NCBI GenBank assembly: GCA_000827325.1
Contig: KN832885.1
Location: 124,001 to 188,000 of the forward strand
Origin: Oidiodendron maius Zn
Lineage: Eukaryota; Ascomycota; Leotiomycetes; Myxotrichaceae
Direction of reading: 5' to 3'
DNA: 64,000 nucleotides
Numbering within the stretch: the first letter of the stretch is position 1; the number at the start of each line of letters is the position of its first letter. Made by a program: the position numbers and the translations under genes. Shown in pieces: positions 23,879 to 35,612 of the stretch. The notes below the pieces were generated by a model that worked only from the letters and a program-made list of their open reading frames with translations, had not been told where the DNA came from and did no database searches.

Positions 23879-24901
23879 ACGAAAACCATGCGCGCCTCTC
23901 CCCCGCGCTGGTCGAGACCATTGCCGGCCTGTCCGCCGGCACCATCTCCACGCTCGCCGTTCATCCACTGGACATGATCAAGACCCGCCTCCAAAGTCCG
24001 CTTCACCGCTCCGAGACTCCAGGAATGCAGTGCTAACATTTGCCCAGTCCACCGCAACAAATCTTCCGCCCACATTAGCCCCTTCAGCATCCTGCGCTCC
24101 CTCCTTACGAGCGATCAACCCGTACAGAGCTTGTACCGCGGTCTGACCCCGAACCTGATTGGCAATGCCAGCAGCTGGGCCATCTTCTTCTACTTCAAAA
24201 GCAGCATTGAGAACGAGCTCGTGCGTTTCCACAGCCGGGGACTTCCCGGGGGGAGCGCTGATGTGGGACCTGGCGCCCATGATATCCTCACGCCGGGGGA
24301 TTACTTCCTCGCAAGCGGCCTCTCAGGGACCATAACCACGCTCTTGACGAATCCGATATGGGTCCTCAAAACACGCATGCTGAGCTCGGATCGCAGTTCC
24401 GTGGGCGCATATGAGAATATGTGGCAGGGCGCAAGGTCGGTTTGGAAGGTGGAGGGACTGCGAGGTTTCTATCGTGGAACGGTTGTGAGTTTGTTGGGGA
24501 ATAGCCATGGCGCGGTGCAGTTCGCTGTGTATGAGCCTTTGAAGAAGGGTTGGAGACGGTATTTGGTTCGTGAGAGCGCAAGGCGGGGAGAGAGAGGTGT
24601 TGCTGCCGAGGAAAGGCTTGGGAATACGGCAACTCTGGTGATCAGCGGAGCGGCGAAGATCGTGGCTGGGACGGTCACCTATCCGTACCAGGTGGTGAGG
24701 AGCCGGTTACAGACTTACGAGGCGGAGGAGAGGTATGGCAAGGGGATCGCGGGAGTCGTGGGAAAGGTATGGAGAGAGGATGGCTGGAGGGGGTTCTACA
24801 GAGGGCTGGGGACGAATGTTTTCAGGGTATTGCCTGCTACCTGGGTTATGTTCTTGGTGTATGAGAATGCGAGATATTATCTGCCTCTGTGGGCAGGATA
24901 A
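23875..24901 (+). CDS. mitochondrial carrier, folate/FAD transporter type (Flx1/SLC25A32-like)
   Basis: Two exons, 23875-23995 and 24048-24901, give 324 aa. Three mitochondrial-carrier repeats are visible through their signatures: PLDMIKTRLQ, then PIWVLKTRM, then YPYQVVRSRLQ. The matching glycine motifs are LYRGLTPNL, FYRGTVVSL and FYRGLGTNV. PIWVLKTRM in repeat 2 and the W-containing context (NASSWAIFFYFK) fit the FAD/folate subfamily of inner-membrane carriers. The exact substrate is inferred from likeness. The intron donor is GTCCGC, the same rare form as in neighbouring TOM7. An upstream open frame ends in an ATGA overlap with the start codon. Confidence 0.88.
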
Positions 24902-27900
24902 ACCTTGGAGCAATTCGCATATTGTACAATATTGTGTGTGGATGTATATGGCATTGTGCAGATCGGATAGACGAGGCAAACTCAAGCCAACACTGGCTCT
25001 CATAGCAATGCAAAAGGTTTCAACTTGTGTCATCTTTACTTGTCAACTCCCCTGCCACTTATCAATACGATTGCAACATTACTTTATTATTTCTCATTTC
25101 AAGAAAATTCAAGTCTGGTTATTCCTGAAGTGATCCATCTCTCGTCAAAAGGAATCAAAGCTTCTCGGGCATCAACTTCCGCAATACCGTGAAGGCACCT
25201 ACCCTCGATAATTTGTCAGCCTCCCAGAGTTCCCATTAAGATGCACATACGAGCCAGGGCGTCGCAATAGTTTCAGCTACAAAGAGCAAGCTTAAAATAT
25301 CTTTGGTGGAAGACGAAGCCAGCAGGTCCATGGGTAGCCCTGATGGAGGGAATCTCTCGGCGGAGGTGTTTCCCATGCCATTCGGGTATCTACCGGTTTA
25401 AATCAAATTGTATGTACGTATTGATATATCAAGCACAAATACGGCCCCCAACCATGTCATCGGCCTGGGAATAAAGAAGCATTGGGTCCTACCGGATGCC
25501 ACGATCCGACGCCGAAGCCAGGAGTTGCCGGCACAAGGCCCCGAGCACTTCAGCTTGATAGCATCTCGGGGGGAAGGGAATCTAAAAGCCGAAAGACGCC
25601 CTTGTCTGCGCTTCTTGCCCGTCGACCTGTCGTATTCTCAGAGCGGCTAGGAGGCATGGTGTTTTGGCTCCCGCATCTCGAGCTGGAGGCGAGGCTAGGC
25701 TGCGATCGAGCCGTTGCGCAATCTGTCCCAGGGCTGGGTGCCCCCGACATCCAACGTCGACGATAGAGGCCAACTCTGGATTCACTAGTCAGCGTGGCTT
25801 ATCGACTGATGATGGACGCCTCCAGCACGGACACGAGGGCCAGCCGTCCGCCACCTCGTTCCCGTCTCGCGGCTGCTGTTCCCCTCATGCTGGTTCCCTC
25901 GCTCGAAAGGGCGGCAGAGGCCAGCCTTGTCCCCAGATCCAGGCGCGGTTGTACAGTAGATGCAGGGCGAGAAGGCGAAAGGCATGGCTTTTGCTCTATT
26001 ATAACCAGGGACGTAGCGCGATCAGGGACATAGCGCATATACTGCCGTGTATCTATATATCACATATCTATCACAAATATATTGCTTCTTCTTTCCGAAG
26101 ATCTGGCCATGCATAATCTGATGCTGGGATGATCGGCGCCCCGGCAGCTCGAAGGCGCTGGACACCGGCTTCCATTTGCTGTGTGGGAGAATCCACATCT
26201 GCCCGACTGGGGGGTCAAAAGGGCGCTGACGCCAGTTGAGGGTAGGCTACCGGACGGCACTCTGCAAGGGTCGTGCCGCGAGGAAGATCATGGTGTCGAT
26301 CGGCGATGTACATGATACTTGACTCCAGCGGGTTCAAGAAGGGACGTTGCGGGGGAGGGGGGGGCGATTTGGGGCTGGATATCCTCACCGTGAGAGGGAG
26401 ACGGGAAGACGGAGATAAGGGAGGGAAGGGGAGAAGGGAAGAAGGGGAAAAGGGAGAAGGGGAGAAGAGGAGATGGGTCAAAGGGACCAGGCGGTAAGCC
26501 ATACGGGTAGATCACGTGTGGTCGTACGACTCCCCTCCTCCTCTCTCCTCCACTCATCTCCTGTCCCACGGCAGCCACAAAGGAGTCGGGATGGGCACAT
26601 ATGAGACACCCCGCACCAAATGGGAGCCCAGAAACGGGGTCTTCCTCAGCACGTTCCCATCGCACGACCCAGACGCCCTACCAGGACACCACCGGCCCTG
26701 GTTACACTAAGCAACGCACGAATGTACAGTACCGTACTCTACAGCGTTTTCGGTCCAGGTCGGCTTCGGCCCCTCGACCGATAGACGTACTGTACCAGCT
26801 ACATTGGCAACCCACTGCACTGGTTCAGATCCCCCCACCTGCAGGGAAGCTGCAGCGTCCTTGGGCCCGACCCGTCGAGTGCGCAGCAGGGACACGAAAT
26901 TCCCTCGCCACCACTACCGCTGTCTCCTGCCCAGGGCCGCGCCATTCGAATTGCTAATATCAATGCCATCAGATATCACCTTGCTCTTACTATGCTGGCT
27001 CTAGTCAGGAGGCCCTGGGTGCTAACCTGATGTCTCCTTCCCCCCCTCGCGCCTTGCTCCCCCGTTCGAGCAGGTCGGCCCCCAGGACCCGTCGCCTGGC
27101 TTGGGGCGCCAGAGACGGGAAGACAAGCACAACGACAACGAATAGGACTCCCCCCACGCCCCTGTTCCGGGCTACGGCTCTGCCCGATCCGGCCATGAGA
27201 TACCGGTGAGCAGTCTATTTGGAGCGCTGTGAGGAGGCTTCTTCAACGGAGCACCGCACCATGATCTACTAGCCAAGCCGTGGCCCGGTCACCCCAATAC
27301 GCCCAGGTCTGGAGGACTGGGCAGAGATCGGAGGCTACTAGGGACCTGGGGACTTTCTTCTAGCCCCATGGACACAAACACCTGACTTGCCGCCCCTGCA
27401 GGAGCCCCCCTAGTCTTGGTTTTCAAGAACTGACACGCATCCTATCGACGTCGCCGAGCTCTGGGCCCCGTCTGTGGCCATTCGCATCCAGGATGAGATG
27501 AAGGCGGAAACAATTGATCGACTCCTAGTGCTCCGGGTGGCCTTACCGGAGGTAGCCTTGTTAGTTTCACCGCCCATGCTGTGTCCTAGGCTCGCCAGCC
27601 ATTGGCGCGCCGCTGAGGGTTCGCTGGACGTGGGATGCAAAGCCCCTTGCGGCAATCTCAGGGTTGCAGCCCGGTGGGGGCATGGGAGGAAGCTCAGTGT
27701 GTGGTATATGTATTGACCTGCCGCCAGGACCCCGTGGAGAAGATACCGACGGTTTGGGAACACCCCTCCATCGCATCTACTTTTATATCGTCGCTGCGCA
27801 TTCTGTTAATTTACATCAGATTTACACACCCGTCGCTAATCTTGTGCGAAGACGCCCTTCATCCTCTTAGCCTGGACGTCTTGCGTGAGCGCAAGACCAA

Positions 27901-28006
27901 CGCCGCCACCCTGGCTTTGACAGCACCACCAGCGCAAGGCCAGGCCTGGGGACGGTGGCCTGACCAGCAGCGACAACCTCCCTCGGTCGACAACTACTAC
28001 ACGCCT
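24902..28006. other. long intergenic region upstream of the zinc-finger gene
   Basis: About 3.1 kb. The first 500 bases are ordinary 3' flank. The rest, from about 25.4 kb, is GC rich with many overlapping open frames on both strands that have no domain or consistent codon pattern. A purine-rich plus-strand run lies at 26390-26480. The right end probably holds the promoter and leader of the C2H2 factor, and possibly a missed first exon. Confidence 0.5.
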
Positions 28007-29630
28007 ATGGACATCTCAGGCATGGTCCAGTCCTCCTACGACTCGAGGGCCGCCTCTTCCGCGCCTATGAACCGCGCAATGGCCGCGCCTCAATACGTGC
28101 CTCACCCTCCGTACAGCGCTGCTCCCGCCGAGGGCATGGTCCTACCGCAGCAGGAAATGCCAGCCCATCATCACCCCTTCAATTTCAACTCGTTCCCTAA
28201 TGCTAGCATCAATATCCTGGTTTCCGGCCTCCCAGATAGCAGCTACCTACAAACTCGCCTCCCCCCGCGTCTGGCCCAGCCAGGAGTTGATGGTCGAAGA
28301 TCTTACGCTCCAAACAGCCACCAGGCTTACGTGGACGACTATCATAGCCAGACACCCCCCATAAAGCCAGAGCCTCTCTGGAGTCCAACAGCCGAGTCGA
28401 CCGCGTCTATGACAAGCAAGAGCACGAGCGCTTCGTCAAGGGTTCTGGACTCAGAGCCCGTAGAAGTCACCTTTGATACGGAGGTCGACACTCTTATGAA
28501 AGCGATCCAGGCCAAATCTCAGATTGCACCACCCTCACAGCAACCCTCCAATCCAACTCAGCGTGCTTCACAAAATTTTCACTATGTGCACGGCGCTGGG
28601 GCCGCTGGTACTGTGCAGGATGGCAAGGAAGACTCCCAGGACGACTCTAAGAACGGCAAGAGGCGCTATCAGTGCCAGGTGAAGAACTGTATGAAGAGTT
28701 TCTATCAAAAGACACATCTGGACATCCACGAGCGAGCACATACTGGAATCAAGCCTTATGTAAGTGCTACTATGCTTAGCAGTGAACTGAGCTGATCTCG
28801 GTCTTTAGGCTTGTAAGGAACCCAGCTGCGGCCGTAGCTTTTCCCAGCTGGGCAACTTAAGGGTATTAAATAACATCCATCCCATCCACCCCATTCACGA
28901 CCTTTTCGGAGACTAACGTGACATACAGACCCATGAGAGACGCCATACTGGCGAGAGACCATACCACTGCGACATTTGTGGGAAGAGATTCGCCCAACGC
29001 GGAAACGTTCGTGCTCACAAGATTGTTCACGAGCAAGCCAAGCCGTACCTCTGCCGCCTCGACCAGTGTGGTAAGCAGTTCACTCAACTCGGAAATCTCA
29101 AGGTTAGTTTAAGCTCCCGCCCTGCCTCAACACTGGCCTCAGACCGCCGGACTAACAAAGCGCTCAAGTCCCACCAAAACAAGTTCCACGCCCTGACCAT
29201 CCGGGATCTAACTGCCAAATTCGCCTCCATCAAGGACGGTGATGTAGTTGCCTCTGCAGACAAGGAGCTGTGGGAATACTTCGCCAACCTGTACAAGAAC
29301 AGCAACAAAGGCATCAAGGGCCGCGGCAAGGACCGCAAAGTCGGCACCAGTCCGGCCGCTCTAGACTCCAGCATGCGTGGTCTTCACGTCGGCAGCGCCC
29401 GCTGGCCCCGCCGAGAAACATCTCCGGGATACATCCGGGGCTTCTCTTCCATGAATCCTCACCTAAAGAGCGAAGACCAATACGGAGTCTACGATGCCGA
29501 CGACGGAAGTCAGTCCGGGAGCCGCAGCGTCGGCGGGAGCTCCGTCGAGCCGTACGATGATGCTCCGTCTGACGAGTACGACGACGCTGGCCGAGGCGGC
29601 GATCTCGCCTTTGGAGATAGGATCTACTAA
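28007..29630 (+). CDS. C2H2 zinc-finger transcription factor (AZF1-like)
   Basis: Four exons, 28007-28759, 28809-28862, 28929-29102 and 29169-29630, give 480 aa from the ATG at 28007. The N-terminal half is low in structure and rich in P, S and Q. Four tandem C2H2 fingers start near residue 223: CQVKNCMKSFYQKTHLDIHERAH, ACKEPSC..., CDICGKRFAQRGNVRAHKIVH and CRLDQCGKQFTQLGNLKSH, joined by TGIKPY/TGERPY linkers. An acidic, S/D-rich tail ends GGDLAFGDRIY. The finger array and the sequence LTAKFASIKDGD after it resemble fungal AZF1-type regulators. Its targets are unknown. The frame stays open upstream and looks protein-like (QGQAWGRWPDQQRQPPSVDNYY), so the true start may lie in an earlier exon. 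Confidence 0.8.
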
Positions 29631-31636
29631 CAACGGATGTCCGAGGACGGCGGAAGACGAGACAGGCTGGGTCAGATCACGACACAAGGCTACGAGATGA
29701 CGAGTTTACGACGCAAGCAAGCAATTTAAAAAAAAAGAGCTGTATCATTATCACATATTTAGCATGAAGCGTCTTTTCAGCAACCAGGTATATAGAGCGG
29801 AGAGCTCATGGCAGGACGAATACAAAATTTTGGCCGGGCCATTGGATCTCGTCAACCGAGGCAGGGATGTGCATTGGGATTTGTCATACTTTCCTTTCGA
29901 ACTTTACGGGAGCTTTGGTCATTTTACTGGTAAGGGCTGGGAAGGGATGGGATGAATTAGATGAAAAATCATTTTGGGCTTTTTCGCATCTGCAAGGATG
30001 TGCGTGTGCTGGAGGAAATCTGACATTTTTGGAGTGCTTTTTGCGCTGGTGCTGGAAATGGGAAATGGGAAATGGGATATGGGATATGGGTTATGGGTTA
30101 TGGGTTATGGGTTATGGGATATGGGATATGGGATATGGGATATGGGATATGAGGTATTGGGATATTTGGTGTCTTGCTAATAGACTTCAGCAACTATATC
30201 ATAGCGGTTTAATCTCATGTTAGTTCTCGATTTACAGGATGCCTTACATTACAGGATACCCTACAGACGGGTGATTCGCAAGGGCTAGGCTTACGGACTG
30301 AAAATTTTGATGACGACAGGATGTCTGCCTTCTATAGATTCCAAATAACTCTTAGGTATATAGCGCAATCAGCAATCCGGCCTATCTCTCTTTTCATTCA
30401 CCGACAATCCTTCCAAGAGAACAGTCACAAAGGCCTCAAATGCATTAAAGAGCATTAAAGAGCATTATCAGCCAGCTAGCCACCCCCATGCATATTCGCC
30501 CCCACTAGTTGGCCTCGAGACATGAACGATTCTGAATCCTAAACCTTATATATGCGCCCTGCTTAGCTGGCCCCCATTCGAGATTAGGATCACGTACTAA
30601 ATATTGCAAAGCTTTGACGTCCGCCACTCATCCCGCGCCTCCTCACTTTTTTGCCATCCCACACGCGTACGTGGGGCAAGACCTGCCCCATCCAGATGAT
30701 TTCTTTTGGTGGCCTGTTCATGTGGAGATATGTAATCAATCCGGCTCTTAAAAATGGATATAATGGGCGTCGTAATGGCCGTTGCGGGAGGCGGCGGAGT
30801 CCAACGGCCGAGTCAAGGCGTGCTCAGGGTCCTTGCGACGCGGCGCACACCGCTATGATAGGAGGGCCTAGAACGCTGTGCCGGACCAAGTGAAAGCCGG
30901 AGAGGGAAGGTTGACATGACATGCACGTTTCGTGGAGTTTTTAGCATGTATCTGTACGGATTATGGCGCACGCACAGGTAAGCTCCCAGGGGTAGCGGCT
31001 CCATCCGGACACAGCCTCACGAGTCGCTCGCTGCCGTAATCCAGCCCCGCTCGAGTGCGCGTTCGCACGCACGTTCCCAATCGTATTTTCAACGCTTTCG
31101 GCCTCCGAGGAGCGAAGCTAAAGCTGGGCGTGTGCTCAGGATGATGGGTGGCGTGAGCAAGGGCCGTCTTGAGCAGGTGGATGGCTGGTGTGGGATTGCC
31201 CCTGTACGAAGGGCAGGCCCCAAGTTCTGATGCACGGTAGTAAAAGTGTGTAACAGGAGTTACGTCGACCGCCCGACGTAACCCGCTCCACCATGGTGTT
31301 GTTATCCACAGTTGGCATGCGAGGATGTTCATGAGGACAGTCGCCGACAACAACGCCCAGATGATTAGCCTCTAGGGGACTTCTTGCAGGGGGGGAATGT
31401 GGGGGATCCTTGCCAGAGATCGCTCCTCAGAGCGATGTTAAGTCACGTGCGGGTGTGTTTCTCGAGGCGTCAAGAGTTGATATGTATTAGGCTGAACAGT
31501 TTGGTCATCGATAATGTCCTTCCTCAAGTTGCCCAACCAGAAATTGCGACGCTATGCTATCCCAGAGCCGGCCAAAGCGTGGGATCGGCAGGTTCGAGGC
31601 GCAAAGGTTGGCTGACGTCGCCGCTGCTCTTGGGGT
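29631..31636. other. intergenic region with tandem repeat
   Basis: About 2 kb between the zinc-finger gene and the end of URM1. Apart from the heptamer repeat listed separately, no supportable gene was found. Open frames near 30.7-31.7 kb have no recognisable sequence. Confidence 0.55.
30058..30155. repeat. heptamer tandem repeat, 13 units
   Basis: Thirteen consecutive 7-bp units of the form ATGGGNN. They run in blocks: two ATGGGAA, two ATGGGAT, four ATGGGTT, five ATGGGAT, then decay. The block order suggests stepwise slippage expansion. The G-run spacing resembles telomere-like or G-quadruplex-forming repeats, but there are only three Gs per unit and the location is internal. Confidence 0.9.
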
Positions 31637-32189
31637 CTACCCCCCATGGAGGGTCGACACAAATAAGATGTTGTCCTTCGGTTGCAGGGCATAAGAGGCC
31701 TCACCCTCAAGCTCCCAGTCTGCATCGTTGATAAGGACCAGGATCCCCGGGCGGCTAGAACGTGTCAGCCGGAACTGCCCATTGGAAGCGGACAGGCGGC
31801 TCTGGCTGTGAACCATGCAGAAATGCAGAGCAACACAAATATCTGCGAGTGTATTGCAATGTGGAATGCATTGATTTGATATCTCTTGAAGGTCTGTGGG
31901 ATAGATGAGGGGGGGAGTGGCTTACACGTGACCATCGAGTACGAACATCTCCTTTCTCGAGTCTTTCATGACTTTTTCGCAGAGATAGTTGACAAGCCAG
32001 CCAACAGTCACCGGCTTTCCCTCCTCATCTTTTGCCGGTACTGCGAGGGTGTGCTTACGCTGGTCGGCGAAGAGCATCTCCAGACCCCCCCTTGAGATTG
32101 TGTTAGTGACCCCCACGGCCAAATCATTAATATTTGATCACCACTTACGTGAACTCAACTACCACGGGAATTATCTCCTCTGCCGCCAT
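31637..32189 (-). CDS. URM1: ubiquitin-related modifier Urm1
   Basis: Three exons, 32189-32149, 32090-31926 and 31754-31637, give 107 aa. The family is clear from EFTGGLEMLF, the central [13 protein letters not shown], the segment [17 protein letters not shown], and the C-terminal di-glycine in FVSTLHGG, which is activated as a thiocarboxylate. Urm1 is both a sulfur carrier for 2-thiolation of wobble uridine in tRNAs for Lys, Glu and Gln, and a protein modifier. The second intron is long for this window (171 nt), so the last exon is easily missed. Its divergent neighbour is ELP2, which acts on the same tRNA uridine. Confidence 0.96.
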
Positions 32190-32702
32190 GATGGTTCTGC
32201 TGCCGCTGGGCCACGAGTGGACTCTCTTGGAAATTGGGCGTTGTGTGTTGAAAGACGGAAAGTTTCAAACTTCAAGAAATTTCGCAACTCATAGCCTCGC
32301 TTAGTAATCCGGACAACCCGTGGCACAAGGCACGAAATTATTAGTGAGTTTAAGAGCATTTCTATTGAGTTTGGAAAGGTATTTGGTTACGTTAATTAAA
32401 TATCGTACCTTTTATATATCCCTCAAGGTGGAAAGAGGATGTTGGCGACGAAGTTGATTGTTCTGTTATATAGCCTTTATAATGTGTGGCTATAATTCCA
32501 GGGAAAATTATTTGGCGACAAAATATTTTGACGACATCCGCAACGTCAACGAATCAAAGCATCCGCCAGCCAATTTGGGCAGAGGAGGATTCTGGATGGA
32601 TACTGGCTGGGAGTGATTTGGCTCTTAATGGAATACAACCACTCTATCTGACAGGTCGTGTTTATCCTACATTGCCTCCGCCAACTTGCTGATGTCCTGA
32701 TA
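32190..32702. promoter_or_regulatory. bidirectional intergenic region between URM1 and ELP2
   Basis: The 513 bases between the two start codons hold no supportable coding sequence. The middle is AT rich (32330-32530). It must contain both promoters, which could allow joint control. Confidence 0.6.
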
Positions 32703-35278
32703 ATGATTGACCTCAAAGCCCAATATCTGGCAGCCGGTGCCAACAGGCACCCTTCAGCGGCTGACTGGGATGAGAATGGGGTATTAGCATATGGAGCAGA
32801 CAGAAATATTGCATTGTGGCGACCGCAGGTAAGCTTGCCATATCGCATGCCGGCGAGTCCATACCATCGAAATTTTCACATTCTGGGTCAATTGCACATC
32901 CTAACTCAACTAACAGAACGATGGGTCTCACGGCGTCTGTGACTTTCTACAGGGACATGCAGACACTGTGAATGTACTGAAATTTATCCCAATTAACGGA
33001 GTATTACTTAGCGGTTCTGTGGACAAAACCATAAGAATTTGGCGGAAAGATATGGCTACAGAACGTTACATGTGCACTCAGGTGATCTCAGATCATGAAA
33101 GTTCCGTTAACTGCATTGCAGTAGTTGCTGGCGCAAACATGTTTGTGTCCGGTTCTGCGGATTCCGTCATCAAGATCTGGTCTCTTGACCCTGGATCTGA
33201 TGGCAAGTCGCACAGGGCGAGTCTGCAGCAGACTATTAAAGTCACCCCACGATTCTTTCCATTATCACTGGCATTGAGTCCACTGGCAAGTGCATCAAAT
33301 TCTTATGTACTTGCTGCTGCCGGGACGAAGGACATTATCCAACTCTATGTCCTAGATTCTGAGAGGGGCTTTGAATTCAAACTTGAAGCGACCCTTGCCG
33401 GCCACGAGGGATGGATAAGGTCCTTAGAATTTACCCAGGAGACTCGGGATCCGCATAGCGATCTCATTCTCTCATCTGCCAGTCAGGATAAGTACATACG
33501 TCTATGGCGGGTTCACCAGGGCAAAGAATTACCGGCTGCCGCAGCATCCGCAGATCCTTCCCTAGGAGCCTTCCTTCCTGGGAAATCACTATCAAATAAA
33601 GCTCATCGCTTCAGGGCATGTGGGCTTGATTACTCAGCCACATTTGAAGCTCTTCTACTTGGACACGAGGACTGGGTCTACAGCACTCGATGGCGTGGTA
33701 GGAATAATCGGCTGCAGCTGCTTTCTGCTTCAGCGGATAATTCATTGGCGATATGGGAGGCTGATGCGGCAACTGGAGTGTGGGTTACGATAGCAAGATT
33801 GGGAGAGATCAGCGCTGAAAAGGGATCAACATCAGCAACTGGGACCACGGGTGGGTTTTGGACAGGGCTCTGGTCGCCCTCCGGCTCTACCGTTGTCTGC
33901 CTGGGGAGAACAGGGAGCTGGAGATTGTGGAACCGAAGCGATGAGGAAGACAGATGGATCCAAGGCGTTGGAATTAGCGGACACACTCAGTCTATCACTG
34001 GAGTTGCGTGGTCGAAGGACGGGAACTACCTCCTTTCCACCAGTTCAGATCAGACTACTCGCCTTCATTCAAAGTGGAAGCGGGAAGGCCATATCTCTTG
34101 GCACGAAATGTCGCGACCTCAAATCCACGGGTATGATCTAAATTGCATCGACTCGCTGGGAACATCTCAATTCGTATCAGGTGCCGATGAGAAGCTTCTC
34201 CGCGTATTCAACGAACCTAGGGCAGTCGCGAACCTTCTGCGCAAAATCTGCGGTTTCGGCGGAGCAGAAATCGATGAAATGCCAGATGCAGCGAATATGC
34301 CCGTCCTTGGCCTCTCTAATAAAGCCATCGAAGCCGTAGCTGATGACGAGGAAGTACAAAACGGCAACGAAGATGAGCGTGCAGCCATCGATCCCGCATC
34401 CGTGGTGTACAAGTCAACGCTGGACTTCGATCATCCTCCTACAGAGGAGCATCTCTCTCGACATACACTCTGGCCTGAGATAGAGAAGCTCTATGGCCAT
34501 GGATACGAGATCTCTTGTCTCGCGGCTAGTCACGACGGGTCGATGATCGCCACGGCATGTAAGGCTAGCTCGATAGACCATGCTGTTATCAGATTATATG
34601 AGACTAAGACTTGGCATGAGGTCAAGCCACCTTTGGCAGCGCACTCCCTGACCGTTACTCGGCTGAGATTTTCCGCTGACGACCGACTCCTGTTGAGTGT
34701 GGGTCGAGACCGGCAGTGGGCGATATTCCAGCGCGATTCTATAGAGATGACTAAATATACCCTTTTGGAATCAAATCCAAAAGGGCACACCAGGATGATA
34801 CTTGACGCGGCCTGGGCGCCTACTTCCATGCCAGTTTTTGCGACGGCGGGACGAGATAAGCAGGTGAAGATATGGGCGAGGGATCAAGACTTAGCTGGAT
34901 TTAGTTACAAGTCTACGATTACCGAAGACAGCGCTGTAACTGCCATTGACTTCCTGCACATTTTGCATAAGGATCTGCTGCTTCTTGCAGTTGGGATGGA
35001 GACTGGCCGTTTTAAAATATACACATTGAGTGTGAACAAAAACTTCTCTGCAGAGGAGGTATCGTTGCATTCGGTGATGTAAGTTTCTTTAATATCGCAT
35101 GATTTATACAGCCTCTAACCAATGTTTTAGTTCAAGTGCGGATCCATCAAAAGCAGTTACAAAACTAGCGTGGAGGCCTTCACAGGAGGATGGCCAAGAC
35201 ACCGAAGTCGCAATTGCTAGCGAGGATAGTTCCTTGCGGGTCTATTCTCTAAATATCTCAGCTCTTTCGGTGTCTTAA
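32703..35278 (+). CDS. ELP2: Elongator complex subunit Elp2 (WD40)
   Basis: Three exons, 32703-32828, 32917-35078 and 35131-35278, give 811 aa. Elp2 is a double-propeller WD40 scaffold of Elongator, which adds the carboxymethyl-type group to wobble uridine U34 of tRNAs. Elp2 features are the start region YLAAGANRHPSAADWD, LAYGADRNIALW, then repeated GH...WD units (SGSVDKTIRIW, GSADSVIKIW, LSSASQDKYIRLW, LLSASADNSLAIWE, GHTQSITGVAWSKDGNYLLS, GRDKQVKIWARDQD). The characteristic ISWHEMSRPQIHGYD lies in the middle. The start used is the first ATG in frame before YLAAGANRHP; an upstream short exon cannot be ruled out. Confidence 0.95.
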
Positions 35279-35612
35279 ATAGACGAATAAATGCATGCTA
35301 GATTCTCTAGATGATGTTTGATGTTGAAGAAGCGTTGAAGCTTCGAGTACACAGGAGTCTATACATATATACCTCCCGAGCTCTAAACAGAACCCAATCG
35401 ACATTGCCACTGTCATATTTCTGCGCCGGCCATGAACCACGTTGAAGAAGCGCCCTTTAAAGTTGATCCCCCCTCCCATAAACACATTTGGGTATGTTAA
35501 ATGCCGCGCCGACCATGCACCTTGTTGAAGCGCTGTACAAACATGAAATGAAACCACAATAAAGCTGATACAAATGAAATCTCCATCATCCAAGTCTCAG
35601 AGGGCGGGAGGT
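35279..35612. other. convergent 3' flanks
   Basis: About 330 bases between the ELP2 and CAF16 stop codons. Nothing else is seen. Confidence 0.6.

Noticed and set aside
25400-27640. many overlapping long frames in the GC-rich region before the zinc-finger gene
   Set aside because: Equally long frames on both strands with no domains; expected from high GC content.
30058-30155. CRISPR-like or telomeric array
   Set aside because: Units are 7 bp with no spacers and not the TTAGGG telomere repeat; it is a simple tandem repeat.
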